Assembly: GCF_040760005.1 (NCBI RefSeq) | Contig: NZ_CP099760.1 | Location: forward strand, 2,475,501-2,539,500 | DNA from: Pseudomonas sp. stari2 | GTDB taxonomy: Bacteria; Pseudomonadota; Gammaproteobacteria; Pseudomonadales; Pseudomonadaceae | Direction of reading: 5' to 3' | Length of the DNA stretch: 64,000 nt | Shown: positions 25,644 through 37,018 of the stretch, one piece after another | Numbering within the stretch: the first letter of the stretch is position 1 | How the letters are laid out: every line of letters starts with the position of its first letter | Position numbers and translations under genes: made by a program | The notes under the pieces: model-generated | What the model was told of the DNA's origin: nothing | Database searches by the model: none | The model's input: only the letters and a program-made list of their open reading frames with translations

Positions 25644-27581
25644 ATGGGCCAGACTCGTTTTGCCAGTGGACGTCAATTGGATCTGATTTGCCTCGGGCGC
25701 CTTGGCGTCGACCTCTATGCGCAGCAGGTCGGGGCACGGCTGGAGGATGTGAGCAGCTTCGCCAAATACCTCGGCGGCTCGTCCGCCAACATCGCGTTCG
25801 GCACCGCCCGGCTGGGGCTCAGGTCGGCGATGCTGAGCCGGACCGGCGACGATCACATGGGGCGTTTCCTGATTGAATCCCTGGCCCGTGAAGGTTGCGA
25901 TGTCAGCGGCATTAAGGTCGATCCGGAGCGACTGACCGCCATGGTGCTGCTCGGTCTCAAGGATCGGGAAACCTTTCCCCTGGTCTTCTACCGTGAAAAT
26001 TGCGCCGACATGGCGCTGCGGGCCGAAGACATCAGCGAAGCGCTTATCGCCTCCAGCAAAGCCTTGCTGATCACTGGCACCCATTTCTCCAGCGATGGCG
26101 TCTATAAGGCGAGCACCCAGGCGCTGGACTACGCCGAAAAGTACGACGTCAAACGGGTGCTGGACATCGACTATCGCCCGGTCCTGTGGGGGCTCGCCGG
26201 CAAGGCGGACGGCGAAACCCGTTTTGTTGCCGATCAGAACGTCACTCAGCATGTGCAGAACATCCTTCCGCGCTTCGACCTTGTGGTCGGGACCGAAGAA
26301 GAGTTTCTAATGGCCGGCGGTTCCGAGGATTTGCTCACTGCACTGCGCAATGTCCGGCGATTGAGCGCGGCAACCCTGGTGGTCAAGCTCGGCCCGCAAG
26401 GTTGCACGGTGATTCACGGAGAGATTCCGGCGCGTCTTGAAGACGGCGCGATTTATCCCGGGGTGCGCGTTGAAGTGCTGAACGTACTGGGCGCCGGCGA
26501 TGCGTTCATGTCGGGTTTCCTCAGCGGTTGGCTGGAGGACGCCAGCGACGAGCGTTGCTGCCAGTTGGCCAATGCCTGCGGGGGGCTGGTGGTGTCGCGC
26601 CATGCCTGCGCGCCGGCGATGCCGACCCGGGCCGAGCTCGATTACCTGTTCAGCAGCCCGGTGCCGATTACCCGGCCGGATCAGGACGCCACCCTGCAAC
26701 GCCTGCATCAGGTCAGTGTGCCGCGCAAACAGTGGAAGCAACTGTTCATCTTTGCCTTCGACCATCGCGGGCAACTGGTGGAACTGGCCCAGAAGGGCGG
26801 ACGCGACCTCGGCGCCATCGGTGAACTCAAGCAACTGTTTATCAAGGCCGTGGAGCGGGTCGAAAGCGATTTGCGCGAGCAGGGCATCGAAGCCGATGTC
26901 GGGCTGCTGGCGGATCAGCGTTTCGGTCAGGACTCGCTGAACGCCGCGACCGGTCGTGGCTGGTGGGTGGCGCGGCCGGTCGAGATGCAGGGCTCGCGGC
27001 CGCTGGCCTTCGAACACGGGCGCTCGATCGGCAGCAACCTGATCGCCTGGCCGCAGGAGCAAATCATCAAATGCCTGGTGCAATTCCACCCGGACGACGA
27101 ACCGATGCTGCGCCTGGAGCAGGAAGCGCAGATCAAGGCGCTGTATCAAGCATCGCAGGTCAGCGGTCATGAACTGCTGCTGGAAATCATCCCGCCCAAG
27201 GATCACCCCTCAGCGCATCCCGACGTGTTGTATCGCGCGCTCAAGCGCCTCTACAACCTGGGCATCTATCCGGCGTGGTGGAAGATCGAAGCGCAGAGTG
27301 CCGAGCAATGGCAACAGCTCGACGAACTGATCCAGGCGCGCGATCCCTATTGCCGAGGTGTGGTGCTGCTGGGCCTGAATGCCCCGGCATCAGCATTGGC
27401 CGAAGGCTTCCAGCAGGCCAGTCAGAGCCAGACCTGCCGCGGGTTTGCCGTGGGCCGGACGATTTTCCAGGAGCCGAGCCGCGCCTGGCTGGCCGGGGAA
27501 ATCGATGACGAGACGCTGATCCGCCAGGTACAGGGCACCTTCGTCGAACTGATCGATGCCTGGCGAACGGCCCGGGCCTGA
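25644..27581 (+). CDS. iolC: 5-dehydro-2-deoxygluconokinase IolC fused to DUF2090 domain
   Basis: The protein has 645 residues. The N-terminal ~320 form a PfkB-family sugar kinase: YLGGSSANIAFGTARLG near the start and NVLGAGDAFMSGFLSGW with the catalytic Asp. IolC phosphorylates 2-deoxy-5-keto-D-gluconate. The C-terminal ~310 are a DUF2090 domain, a TIM-barrel family related to LacD-type aldolases, starting around RKQWKQLFIFAFDHRGQLVE. This domain is the likely substitute for the IolJ aldolase, since no separate iolJ is seen in the locus. AGGAG precedes the ATG. It is the first gene of the plus-strand iol operon, downstream of the IolR sites. Confidence 0.92.
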   Translation: MGQTRFASGRQLDLICLGRLGVDLYAQQVGARLEDVSSFAKYLGGSSANIAFGTARLGLRSAMLSRTGDDHMGRFLIESLAREGCDVSGIKVDPERLTAMVLLGLKDRETFPLVFYRENCADMALRAEDISEALIASSKALLITGTHFSSDGVYKASTQALDYAEKYDVKRVLDIDYRPVLWGLAGKADGETRFVADQNVTQHVQNILPRFDLVVGTEEEFLMAGGSEDLLTALRNVRRLSAATLVVKLGPQGCTVIHGEIPARLEDGAIYPGVRVEVLNVLGAGDAFMSGFLSGWLEDASDERCCQLANACGGLVVSRHACAPAMPTRAELDYLFSSPVPITRPDQDATLQRLHQVSVPRKQWKQLFIFAFDHRGQLVELAQKGGRDLGAIGELKQLFIKAVERVESDLREQGIEADVGLLADQRFGQDSLNAATGRGWWVARPVEMQGSRPLAFEHGRSIGSNLIAWPQEQIIKCLVQFHPDDEPMLRLEQEAQIKALYQASQVSGHELLLEIIPPKDHPSAHPDVLYRALKRLYNLGIYPAWWKIEAQSAEQWQQLDELIQARDPYCRGVVLLGLNAPASALAEGFQQASQSQTCRGFAVGRTIFQEPSRAWLAGEIDDETLIRQVQGTFVELIDAWRTARA

Positions 27582-27624
27582 GCCGCGGTTGAACATTCTA
27601 GAAATAACAATAAAAGGTGCAGCC

Positions 27625-28518
27625 ATGCCCGCTATCCGAATTGGCATCAACCCGATTTCCTGGAGCAACGACGACCTGCCGTCCCTCGGCGGTGAAACAC
27701 CGCTGAGCACCGCCCTCAGCGAAGGCAAGGCCATCGGTTATGAAGGCTTCGAACTCAACGGCAAGTTTCCCAAGGACGCCAAAGGCGTTGGTGATGTACT
27801 GCGTCCGTATGACCTGGCCCTAGTGTCCGGTTGGTATTCCAGTCGTTTGGCGCGGCGTTCGGTGGCCGAGGAAATCGACGCGATTGCCAGCCATGTCGAG
27901 CTGCTGGCGAAGAACGGCGCGAACGTGCTGGTTTACGGTGAAGTCGCCGATTCCATTCAGGGCCAGCGAATTCCGCTGGTCGAACGCCCGCGTTTTCACA
28001 CCGAACAGGCGTGGCAACAATACGCCGACAAGCTGACCGAACTGGCACGCTTCACCCTGTCCCAGGGCGTGCGTCTGGCGTACCACCACCATATGGGCGC
28101 CTACGTCGAATCGCCGTCGGACATCGACACCCTGATGGCGTTGACCGGCAATGAAGTCGGGCTGCTGTTCGACTCGGGCCATTGCTACATGGGCGGCGGT
28201 GAACCCTTGCAGGTGCTGCGCAAACACCTGTCGCGCATCTGCCACGTGCATTTCAAGGACGTGCGCAAACCGGTGGTGCAACTGGCGCGCAACAATCTGT
28301 GGAGTTTCCCCGACTGCATCATCAACGGCACCTTCACCGTGCCGGGGGATGGTGACATCGACTTCGCCGAGTTGCTGGACGTGCTGCTGGCGGCCGATTA
28401 CCACGGCTGGCTGGTGGTCGAGGCCGAGCAGGATCCGGCAGTGGCACCGAGTTATGTCTACGCGAAAAAAGGCTTCGACACCTTGCGTGCGCTGCTCGAC
28501 GAGAGGGCTGCACGATGA
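27625..28518 (+). CDS. iolE: Myo-inosose-2 dehydratase
   Basis: The protein has 297 residues and a TIM-barrel fold. IolE removes water from scyllo-inosose, the second step of the pathway. Visible family segments are RIGINPISWSNDDLPSLGGE at the N-terminus, LAYHHHMGAYVESPSDID, LLFDSGHCYMGGG, HVHFKDVRKPV and WLVVEAEQDPAVA, which hold the metal-binding Glu, Asp, His and Glu. The start at 27625 has AAAGGTG upstream. Its TGA overlaps the ATG of iolB. Confidence 0.93.
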   Translation: MPAIRIGINPISWSNDDLPSLGGETPLSTALSEGKAIGYEGFELNGKFPKDAKGVGDVLRPYDLALVSGWYSSRLARRSVAEEIDAIASHVELLAKNGANVLVYGEVADSIQGQRIPLVERPRFHTEQAWQQYADKLTELARFTLSQGVRLAYHHHMGAYVESPSDIDTLMALTGNEVGLLFDSGHCYMGGGEPLQVLRKHLSRICHVHFKDVRKPVVQLARNNLWSFPDCIINGTFTVPGDGDIDFAELLDVLLAADYHGWLVVEAEQDPAVAPSYVYAKKGFDTLRALLDERAAR

Positions 28519-29324
28519 GCCTGCTGGTCAAAAGCAATGCCCGTGGCCGGACCATGGTCGAGTTGGCTGAAGGTGAACTGCAATACGTGGGATTCGCCGC
28601 CTATCGCTTGAGCCTGGGTGAAACCTTGCCTGTCGCGGCGGGCGACAAAGAGTTGTGCCTGGTGCTGCTCAGCGGTCGGGTCGGCATCCACGGCGAAGCA
28701 CCGGGGCAGGGTACGTTCAGCTGGGACAACATCGGTGATCGCCAGTCGGTGTTCGAAGATAAATCTCCGTTCGCCGCGTACCTGCCACCCGGCAGTCAGG
28801 CTCAAGTGGTGGCGTTGAGTGATGCGCAAGTGGCGGTCTGCGCCGCTCCCGGTTCGACCATCACGGACCTGGGCCCGCGCCTGATCAGACCTGAAACCAT
28901 GAAGCGCAGCGTGCGCGGCAAGGGCGCCAACACCCGCTATGTCTGCGACATCCTGCCGGACAGCGAGCCGGCGCATTCGCTGCTGGTGGTGGAAGTGCGC
29001 ACGCCGTCGGGACATTCCTCGAGCTACCCGCCGCACAAACACGACACCGACGACCTGCCGCATCAGAGCTTCCTCGAAGAAACCTACTATCACCAGATCA
29101 ACCCGCCCCAAGGCTTCGTGTTCCAGCGGGTCTACACCGACGACCGCAGCATCGATCAAGCCATGGCCGTGGAAAACAGCGACCTCGTCGTCGTGCCCAG
29201 GGGCTATCACCCGGTCAGCGTGCCGTATGGCTACGAGTCCTACTACCTGAACGTGATGGCCGGGCCGAAACGCGTCTGGCAGTTCCATAACGACCCGCAG
29301 CACAGCTGGCTGCTGGATCTCTGA
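28515..29324 (+). CDS. iolB: 5-deoxy-glucuronate isomerase
   Basis: The protein has 269 residues and a double cupin. It converts 5-deoxy-glucuronate to 2-deoxy-5-keto-gluconate, the step between IolD and IolC. The second cupin holds the metal ligands in SSYPPHKHDTD and EETYYHQINPPQGFVFQRVY, and the conserved end GYESYYLNVMAGPKRVWQFH is present. It overlaps iolE by 4 bp (ATGA). Length is normal for the family. Confidence 0.94.
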   Translation: MSLLVKSNARGRTMVELAEGELQYVGFAAYRLSLGETLPVAAGDKELCLVLLSGRVGIHGEAPGQGTFSWDNIGDRQSVFEDKSPFAAYLPPGSQAQVVALSDAQVAVCAAPGSTITDLGPRLIRPETMKRSVRGKGANTRYVCDILPDSEPAHSLLVVEVRTPSGHSSSYPPHKHDTDDLPHQSFLEETYYHQINPPQGFVFQRVYTDDRSIDQAMAVENSDLVVVPRGYHPVSVPYGYESYYLNVMAGPKRVWQFHNDPQHSWLLDL

Positions 29325-29354
29325 ATTCCAACTTTCGCACGGAGAACAAGAACA

Positions 29355-30857
29355 ATGAGCGACGCCCCGGTCATAGGCCATTACCTCGACGGTCAGGTGC
29401 AGGACAGCGGTAGCGAACGATTCAGCGATGTCTTCAATCCGGCCACCGGCTCTGTCCAGGCGCGGGTTGGGTTGGCCAGCCAGAAGACCGTGGACGCTGC
29501 CGTCGCTTCGGCGCTGAAGGCCTTCCCGGCGTGGTCCGAGCAATCGTCCCTGCGCCGTTCGCGGGTGATGTTCAAGTTCAAGGAATTGCTTGATCGTCAT
29601 CACGACGAACTGGCCGAAATCATCAGCCGCGAACACGGCAAGGTGTTTTCCGACGCCAAGGGCGAAGTCACCCGAGGCATTGAAATCGTCGAGTACGCCT
29701 GTGGTGCGCCGAACCTGTTGAAAACCGAGTTCAGCGACAACATCGGCGGCGGCATCGACAACTGGAACCTGCGTCAGCCGCTCGGCGTCTGCGCCGGGGT
29801 CACGCCGTTCAATTTCCCGGTGATGGTGCCGCTGTGGATGATTCCGCTGGCGCTGGTTACCGGCAATTGCTTCATCCTCAAGCCCTCCGAGCGCGATCCG
29901 TCCGCCAGTTTGCTGATGGCTCGCCTGTTGACCGAAGCCGGTTTGCCGGACGGCGTGTTCAACGTGGTTCAGGGCGACAAAGCGGCGGTCGACGCCTTGC
30001 TGCAGCACCCGGACGTCGAGGCGATTTCGTTTGTCGGTTCGACGCCGATTGCCGAGTACATCCACCAGCAGGCGACCTCGCGCGGCAAGCGGGTGCAGGC
30101 GCTGGGCGGCGCGAAGAATCACATGATCGTCATGCCCGACGCGGATCTGGATCAAGCGGCGGATGCCTTGATCGGCGCCGCTTACGGATCGGCCGGTGAG
30201 CGCTGCATGGCGATTTCGATTGCGGTCGCGGTCGGCGAAGTCGGCGATCAGCTGATCGCCAAGCTGTTGCCACGCATCGATCAGTTGAAAGTCGGCAACG
30301 GTCTGCAAGGCGACAACGACATGGGGCCGCTGGTCACCGCCGAACACAAGGCCAGGGTGGAAGGCTTTATCGATCAGGGCGTGGCCCAGGGCGCGCAGCT
30401 GATTGTCGACGGCCGCCACTTCAAGGTACCGGGGGCCGAGAAGGGCTTTTTCGTCGGCGCGACGCTGTTCGATCACGTCACCACCGAGATGAGCATCTAT
30501 CAGCAGGAAATCTTCGGCCCGGTGCTGGGCATCGTGCGCGTGCCGGATTTCGCCAGTGCGGTGGCGTTGATCAACGCCCATGAGTTCGGCAACGGCGTGT
30601 CGTGTTTTACCAGCGATGGCGGGATCGCCCGCGCCTTCGCCCGCAGCATCAAGGTTGGGATGGTCGGCATCAATGTACCCATTCCGGTGCCCATGGCCTG
30701 GCATTCGTTCGGTGGCTGGAAGCGCTCGTTGTTTGGTGATCACCATGCCTATGGGGAAGAAGGCATTCGTTTCTACAGCCGCTACAAGAGTGTGATGCAA
30801 CGCTGGCCCGACAGCATTGCCAAGGGTCCGGAATTCAGCATGCCGACGGCCAAATAA
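29355..30857 (+). CDS. iolA: CoA-acylating (methyl)malonate-semialdehyde dehydrogenase
   Basis: The protein has 500 residues of the aldehyde dehydrogenase superfamily. It oxidises malonate semialdehyde to acetyl-CoA and CO2, the last step of inositol breakdown, and may also act in valine breakdown (MmsA). The NAD-binding stretch is [19 protein letters not shown]. The oxyanion and nucleophile region are [15 protein letters not shown] and [13 protein letters not shown] with catalytic Cys; the ending [15 protein letters not shown] stretch reads [19 protein letters not shown]. The ribosome binding site is GGAG 9 bases upstream. It is fourth in the iol operon. Confidence 0.93.
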   Translation: MSDAPVIGHYLDGQVQDSGSERFSDVFNPATGSVQARVGLASQKTVDAAVASALKAFPAWSEQSSLRRSRVMFKFKELLDRHHDELAEIISREHGKVFSDAKGEVTRGIEIVEYACGAPNLLKTEFSDNIGGGIDNWNLRQPLGVCAGVTPFNFPVMVPLWMIPLALVTGNCFILKPSERDPSASLLMARLLTEAGLPDGVFNVVQGDKAAVDALLQHPDVEAISFVGSTPIAEYIHQQATSRGKRVQALGGAKNHMIVMPDADLDQAADALIGAAYGSAGERCMAISIAVAVGEVGDQLIAKLLPRIDQLKVGNGLQGDNDMGPLVTAEHKARVEGFIDQGVAQGAQLIVDGRHFKVPGAEKGFFVGATLFDHVTTEMSIYQQEIFGPVLGIVRVPDFASAVALINAHEFGNGVSCFTSDGGIARAFARSIKVGMVGINVPIPVPMAWHSFGGWKRSLFGDHHAYGEEGIRFYSRYKSVMQRWPDSIAKGPEFSMPTAK

Positions 30858-30883
30858 AATCATCTGCGCGGAGAACAACAAGA

Positions 30884-31705
30884 ATGAGTACTCCCCTGCG
30901 TTTTGCCCTGAACCGAATGGTCGCTCCACGTTTGTCCCTGCCGGCGTTCATCGACTTGGCGGTGGTCCTCAAGGCCGGTGCCATCGAAATCCGTAACGAC
31001 CTCAAAGGCGTCGAGATCGAGGACGGCACCGCACCCGAATATGTGCGTGAGTTGTGCGCGGCCAACGGCATCAGCGTGCTGTCGATCAACGCGTTGTATC
31101 CGTTTGATGTGTGGAACGACGAGCGCCGCGAGCAGGCCTTGAAGCTGGCGGCCTATGCCCGCGATTGTGGTGCGCGGGGGGTGGTGATGTGTCCGTTGAA
31201 CGACCGCGCCGATCCGCGCGGCGTCGCCGAACGTTCGTCAGGCCTGCGCACCGCGTTGAGTGAGCTGGCGCCGATCCTGCGTGATCACGACTTGCTGGGT
31301 TTCATCGAGCCGCTGGGTTTCAAAGCCTGCTCGCTGCGCCGCAAACGCACGGCGGCGGAGGCGATCAAGGCCGTCGGCGGTCTGGATGTGTTCCGTCTGG
31401 TGCATGACACCTTTCACCACCACCTGGCCGCTGAACAGGAGTTTTTCCCCGAGCTGACCGGGCTGGTGCACATCTCCGGTGTCGAGGAAAACGAGGCGCC
31501 TCTGGCGGCCCTTGGCGATGGCCACCGGGTGCTGGTGGGCGCGGATGACATTCTCGGCAACGCGGCGCAAATCAACAGCCTGCTCGCTGGCGGTTACAGC
31601 GGCTATCTGTCGTTTGAACCGTTCGCCGACAGCGTCCATGGCCTGGCGGATATCCAGACGGCGATCGGCGCGAGCATGGACCACCTGAGCAAATCCCTGA
31701 GTTGA
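30884..31705 (+). CDS. IolI-like TIM-barrel isomerase/epimerase
   Basis: The protein has 273 residues of the AP-endonuclease-2 type TIM barrel. Conserved acidic and histidine residues appear in IEIRNDLKGVEIED, LGFIEPLGF, RLVHDTFHHHLA, VHISGVEEN and YLSFEPFAD, in an arrangement like IolI (inosose isomerase) and hydroxypyruvate isomerase. In inositol loci such a protein probably interconverts inososes. The start has GGAGAAC upstream. It lies between iolA and iolD. The exact reaction is not shown by the sequence, so the symbol is left out. Confidence 0.85.
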   Translation: MSTPLRFALNRMVAPRLSLPAFIDLAVVLKAGAIEIRNDLKGVEIEDGTAPEYVRELCAANGISVLSINALYPFDVWNDERREQALKLAAYARDCGARGVVMCPLNDRADPRGVAERSSGLRTALSELAPILRDHDLLGFIEPLGFKACSLRRKRTAAEAIKAVGGLDVFRLVHDTFHHHLAAEQEFFPELTGLVHISGVEENEAPLAALGDGHRVLVGADDILGNAAQINSLLAGGYSGYLSFEPFADSVHGLADIQTAIGASMDHLSKSLS

Positions 31706-31750
31706 CAGTGCCCCTTGCAGGGATCGGATCTGAATTTGAAAGGTGCGGTT

Positions 31751-33682
31751 ATGACCACAACAAGATTGACCATGGCCCAGGCCCTGGTGAAATTTCTCGA
31801 CAACCAGTACATCGAGGTCGATGGCGTTCAGAGCAAGTTCGTCGCCGGGATCTTTACCATTTTCGGCCACGGCAACGTGCTGGGTCTGGGGCAGGCGCTG
31901 GAGCAGGACAGCGGTGACCTGATCGTCCATCAGGGCCGCAACGAACAAGGCATGGCCCATGCGGCGATCGGTTTCGCCAAGCAGCATCTGCGGCGCAAGA
32001 TCTACGCCTGTACCTCGTCCGTGGGGCCGGGCGCGGCGAACATGCTGACCGCTGCCGCCACCGCGACCGCCAACCGGATTCCCTTGCTGTTGTTGCCGGG
32101 CGATGTCTACGCCTGTCGTCAACCGGACCCGGTGTTGCAACAGATTGAGCAGTTCCACGACTTGAGCATCAGCACCAACGATGCGTTCAAGGCCGTGAGC
32201 AAATACTGGGATCGCATCAACCGTCCCGAGCAATTGATGACCGCGGCGATTCACGCCATGCGCGTGCTCACCGACCCCGCTGAAACTGGCGCCGTGACCC
32301 TGGCCTTGCCGCAGGATGTGCAGGCCGAGGCCTACGACTATCCCGATTATTTCCTGCAAAAACGTGTGCACCGGATCGAGCGTCGCCCGGCTACTGAAGC
32401 AATGCTCGGCGATGCCGTGGCGCTGTTCAAAGGCAAGCGCAAACCGCTGATCATCTGTGGCGGCGGCGTCAAATACTCGAGCGCCAACGCGGCGTTGCAG
32501 GCGTTTGCCGAGCGTTTCGATATTCCCTTCGCCGAGACCCAGGCCGGCAAGAGCGCGGTGGTGTCCAGCCATCCGCTGAACGTCGGCGGCATCGGCGAAA
32601 CCGGTTGTCTGGCGGCAAACCTGCTGGCCAGGGAGGCGGATCTGATCATCGGGGTCGGCACCCGCTACAGCGATTTCACCACGGCGTCGAAATCCTTGTT
32701 CCAGCACCCTGACGTGCAGTTTCTCAACCTCAACATCAGCCCGTGCGATGCCCTGAAACTCGACGGCGTGCAACTGCTGGCGGATGCCCGAACAGGTTTG
32801 TCGGCGCTGGCCGAAGCGCTGGGCGACTACCGTTCCGCTTGGGGCGATCAGCCTCGTCAGGCTCGGGCGCAACTGGATGAGGAAGTGGATCGGCTGTATC
32901 AGATCGACTATCAGGCTCGGGATTTCATCCCGGAAATCAACGACCACCTCGATCCGGCGGTGTTGCGCGAATTCATCGAGTTGACCGGTTCCTGCCTGAC
33001 CCAGAGCCGCGTGCTCGGCGTGCTCAATAACAGCCTCGCCGATGACGCGGTGATCGTCGCCGCCGCCGGCAGCCTGCCCGGTGACTTGCAACGCAGCTGG
33101 CGCAGCAAGGGGGTGAACACCTATCACGTCGAATATGGATATTCGTGCATGGGCTATGAGGTGAATGCCGCGCTGGGCGTGAAGCTCGCCGAGCCCGAGC
33201 GCGAGGTCTATGCGCTGGTGGGCGACGGCTCTTACATGATGCTGCACTCGGAACTCGCCACCTCGATCCAGGAGCGGCGCAAGATCAACGTGGTGCTGTT
33301 CGACAACATGACCTTCGGTTGCATCAACAACCTGCAGATGGGCAACGGCATGGACAGCTTTGCCACCGAGTTCCGGTTCCGCAATCCGCAGAGCGGCAAG
33401 CTCGACGGTGCTTTCGTACCGGTGGATTTCGCCATGAGCGCGGCGGCTTACGGCTGCAAGACCTACAAGGTGAACACCGTTGAAGAGCTACAGGCGGCGC
33501 TGGCCGATGCGCGCTTGCAGACGGTCTCGACCCTGATCGACATCAAGGTTCTGCCCAAGACCATGATTCACGGTTACCTGTCGTGGTGGCGGGTCGGCGT
33601 GGCGCAAGTCTCCACCAGCGCCCGCACCGATGCGGTGGCCAAAACCCTGAACGAACGACTGGCCAAGGCCCGTCAGTACTGA
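31751..33682 (+). CDS. iolD: 3D-(3,5/4)-trihydroxycyclohexane-1,2-dione acylhydrolase
   Basis: The protein has 643 residues and is thiamin diphosphate dependent. It opens the inositol-derived ring to 5-deoxy-glucuronate. The catalytic Glu lies in [17 protein letters not shown], and the cofactor motif is [19 protein letters not shown] with the conserved N in [16 protein letters not shown]. The middle domain (about 200-330) contains the Rossmann-like segment [19 protein letters not shown]. The start at 31751 has AGGTG upstream; an in-frame ATG 12 codons earlier lacks a site. iolG follows 36 bp downstream. Confidence 0.94.
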   Translation: MTTTRLTMAQALVKFLDNQYIEVDGVQSKFVAGIFTIFGHGNVLGLGQALEQDSGDLIVHQGRNEQGMAHAAIGFAKQHLRRKIYACTSSVGPGAANMLTAAATATANRIPLLLLPGDVYACRQPDPVLQQIEQFHDLSISTNDAFKAVSKYWDRINRPEQLMTAAIHAMRVLTDPAETGAVTLALPQDVQAEAYDYPDYFLQKRVHRIERRPATEAMLGDAVALFKGKRKPLIICGGGVKYSSANAALQAFAERFDIPFAETQAGKSAVVSSHPLNVGGIGETGCLAANLLAREADLIIGVGTRYSDFTTASKSLFQHPDVQFLNLNISPCDALKLDGVQLLADARTGLSALAEALGDYRSAWGDQPRQARAQLDEEVDRLYQIDYQARDFIPEINDHLDPAVLREFIELTGSCLTQSRVLGVLNNSLADDAVIVAAAGSLPGDLQRSWRSKGVNTYHVEYGYSCMGYEVNAALGVKLAEPEREVYALVGDGSYMMLHSELATSIQERRKINVVLFDNMTFGCINNLQMGNGMDSFATEFRFRNPQSGKLDGAFVPVDFAMSAAAYGCKTYKVNTVEELQAALADARLQTVSTLIDIKVLPKTMIHGYLSWWRVGVAQVSTSARTDAVAKTLNERLAKARQY

Positions 33683-33691
33683 TTGCCCTGA

Positions 33692-34744
<1,053 letters not shown>

Positions 34745-34811
34745 CGCTGCTCCCACAACCACCGCGGTTTTCCCGAAACGCGGTGACATAACAATAAGAA
34801 GGAGTTCAGAC

Positions 34812-35861
34812 ATGCGCATCGGACTTGTCGGTTACGGCCATGGCGGCCGGTTTTTTCATGCTCCGCTGATCAGCAGTCTGCCGGCGGCGACGTTCGTCGG
34901 CGTGGTCACCCGTTCAGCGGAGCGCCGACAGTTGCTGGCGGCGGAGCATCCGGGGGTGCCGGCCTTCGACAGCATCGGCCAATTGGTGGAAGCCGGGATC
35001 GATGTGCTGGTGGTATCGACGCCCCTCAAGGGGCGGCCGGCACTGGTGCTCGACGGCATCGAACACGGCGTGGCGGTGGTCAGCGACAAGCCGTTCGCCG
35101 CCGACTGGCAGCAGGCGCAAACCCTGATCACCATGGCCGAGCGCCAGAATGTACCGCTCAGCGTCTATCAGAACCGGCGCTGGGACTCGGACTTTCTAAC
35201 CGTACGCAAACTCATCGAATCCGGCGCATTGGGCCAGGTCAGCCGGTTCGAGTCGCGGATCGAGCGTTACTCGCCGTCATCGGTTCACAACGGCAGCGGC
35301 GGTGGTTTCCTGCGCGATCTGGGCAGTCATCTGGTCGATCAGGCGCTGTTACTGTTCGGCCCGGTGACGCGGGTCTACGCCGAACTGGACTACCTGGAAA
35401 AAGACCAGGCATGCGATCACGGCTTCTTCATGTCCCTGACCCACGCCAACGGCGTGACCTCGCATCTGGGTGGCAGTTGCCTGCAAAACAGCCCCGGCCC
35501 GCGCTTTCGGGTGAGCGGTACGCTGGGTTGTTACAGCGTCGAGGGGCTGGACGGGCAGGAGGCCCAAGCGCTGGCCGGGCTCTCGCCGAAAACCGAAGGC
35601 GAGCGCTGGGGCGTCGAGGAACATCGACGTTGGGGCTGGTTAGAACACGGAGAAGAGCGCGAACGGGTTCCTTCCGAACGTGGCTGCTGGAGTCAGTTCT
35701 ATTTGCAGCTACAAATCGCGCTGCAAAACGGGGGGGGCCTGCCCGTGGATGCCCGTGATGCACTGGCGACAACCCGCGTGCTAGACGCTGCGCGACTGAG
35801 TTTCAAGCGCCGTCAGGTGGTGGAACTGAGTGAGTTTGCAAGCCATGGAATGAAATCATAA
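34812..35861 (+). CDS. IolW-like Gfo/Idh/MocA dehydrogenase
   Basis: The protein has 349 residues. The N-terminal Rossmann fold starts RIGLVGYGHGGRFFHAPLIS. DKPFAADWQQA carries the active-site lysine, and NRRWDSDFLTVRKLIESGAL plus LRDLGSHLVDQALLLFGPV resemble the Bacillus IolW/YvaA scyllo-inositol dehydrogenase (NADP) very closely. That suggests it reduces or oxidises scyllo-inositol and widens the substrate range of the locus. The ATG at 34812 has AAGGAG 8 bases upstream. It is the last gene of the catabolic operon; the transporter genes follow behind a separate IolR-like site. Confidence 0.85.
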   Translation: MRIGLVGYGHGGRFFHAPLISSLPAATFVGVVTRSAERRQLLAAEHPGVPAFDSIGQLVEAGIDVLVVSTPLKGRPALVLDGIEHGVAVVSDKPFAADWQQAQTLITMAERQNVPLSVYQNRRWDSDFLTVRKLIESGALGQVSRFESRIERYSPSSVHNGSGGGFLRDLGSHLVDQALLLFGPVTRVYAELDYLEKDQACDHGFFMSLTHANGVTSHLGGSCLQNSPGPRFRVSGTLGCYSVEGLDGQEAQALAGLSPKTEGERWGVEEHRRWGWLEHGEERERVPSERGCWSQFYLQLQIALQNGGGLPVDARDALATTRVLDAARLSFKRRQVVELSEFASHGMKS

Positions 35862-35884
35862 TAAAATTCTAAAACAGGTTGATA

Positions 35885-35900
35885 TGGAAAATATTTTCCA
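35885..35900. promoter_or_regulatory. Candidate IolR operator before the inositol ABC transporter
   Basis: TGGAAAATATTTTCCA is a perfect 16-bp palindrome, 122 bp upstream of the binding-protein gene. It has the same TGGAA/TTCCA arms as the site in the iolR-iolC control region. Confidence 0.75.
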
Positions 35901-36021
35901 ATAAAGTCGATTCCAGATTCACTGTCTCGCGACACGTTCCAACGCCTCGACTGCTTGTCCGCTTACTGAAATCGTCATGCCTCATCCATAAAACCAACAA
36001 GAATGTGGAGAAAGACTTTTC

Positions 36022-36948
36022 ATGAAGACCAAGACCCGTTTTGCCTCACTGGCCTTGTCCCTGATGTTCGCCAGCGGCGCTGTGCTGGCCGATATGAAGA
36101 TCGGCGTCAGCATGTCCCAGTTCGATGACACCTGGCTGACCTACCTGCGCGAATCCATGGACAAGAAAGCCAAGTCCTATCCCGACGGCGTCAAGCTGCA
36201 GTTCGAAGACGCCCGCAGCGACGTGGTCAAGCAACTGAGCCAGGTCGAAAGCTTCATCAGCCAGAAGGTCGACGCCATCGTGGTCAATCCGGTGGATACC
36301 GCCGCCACCAAAAAGATTACTGAAGCGGCGGTGAAGGCCGGCATTCCGCTGGTCTACGTCAACCGCCGCCCCGATGACTTGAACCTGCCCAAAGGCGTAG
36401 TAACTGTTGCGTCCAACGACCTGGAGGCCGGCGAGATGCAGATGCAGTATCTGGCCGACAAGATGGGCGGCAAGGGCGACATTGTGATTCTGCTGGGTGA
36501 TCTGGCGAACAACTCCACCACCAACCGCACCAAGGGCGTCAAGGAGGTGCTGGCCAAATATCCGGACATCAAGGTCGAGCAGGAGCAGAGCGGCGTCTGG
36601 CTGCGGGATAAGGGCATGACGCTGGTCAACGACTGGCTGACCCAGGGCCGTAAGTTCGACGCGGTCGTCTCCAACAACGACGAAATGGCGATCGGTGCCG
36701 CCATGGCCCTGCAACAGGCCGGCGTCGCCAAAGGCAGCGTCTTGATTGCGGGTGTCGACGGTACGCCGGATGGCTTGAACGCCGTGAAGAAGGGCTCGCT
36801 GGCCGCTTCCGTGTTCCAGGATGCCAAGGGGCAGGCCGACGGCTCCATCGATACGGCGGTGAGAATGGCGAAGAACGAGCCGGTCGAGCCGGCGGTCTGG
36901 GTGCCGTTCCGCCTGATCACGCCGCAAAACGTTGACCAGTTCAAATAG
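36022..36948 (+). CDS. Inositol ABC transporter, periplasmic binding protein
   Basis: The protein has 308 residues and a signal peptide of about 23 (MFASGAVLADM). It belongs to the ribose-binding type-1 periplasmic fold. Conserved stretches include KIGVSMSQFDDTWLTYLRES, DAIVVNPVDTAATKKITEAA, PLVYVNRRPDD, VASNDLEAGEMQM, DAVVSNNDEMAIGAAMALQQ and IAGVDGTPDGLNAVKKG. In inositol loci of pseudomonads this protein binds myo-inositol (IbpA type). AGAAAGAC lies upstream of the ATG. The ATPase and permease genes follow in order. Confidence 0.9.
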   Translation: MKTKTRFASLALSLMFASGAVLADMKIGVSMSQFDDTWLTYLRESMDKKAKSYPDGVKLQFEDARSDVVKQLSQVESFISQKVDAIVVNPVDTAATKKITEAAVKAGIPLVYVNRRPDDLNLPKGVVTVASNDLEAGEMQMQYLADKMGGKGDIVILLGDLANNSTTNRTKGVKEVLAKYPDIKVEQEQSGVWLRDKGMTLVNDWLTQGRKFDAVVSNNDEMAIGAAMALQQAGVAKGSVLIAGVDGTPDGLNAVKKGSLAASVFQDAKGQADGSIDTAVRMAKNEPVEPAVWVPFRLITPQNVDQFK

Positions 36949-37018
36949 TCCGTCCGTTCAATAACAACAATAAGCCCGCAAGGTGGCGATCGCTGCCTTG
37001 CTGATGGAGTACCTGATC

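Noticed and set aside
28458..30929. An 823-codon open frame antisense to iolB and iolA
   Set aside because: It is the mirror of two well-supported genes in GC-rich DNA, is full of His/Arg/Gly runs and has no ribosome binding site. The same applies to the long antisense frames at 31238-33247, 33746-34819, 37028-38191, 41888-43540 and to 13843-15228 and 15449-16951.
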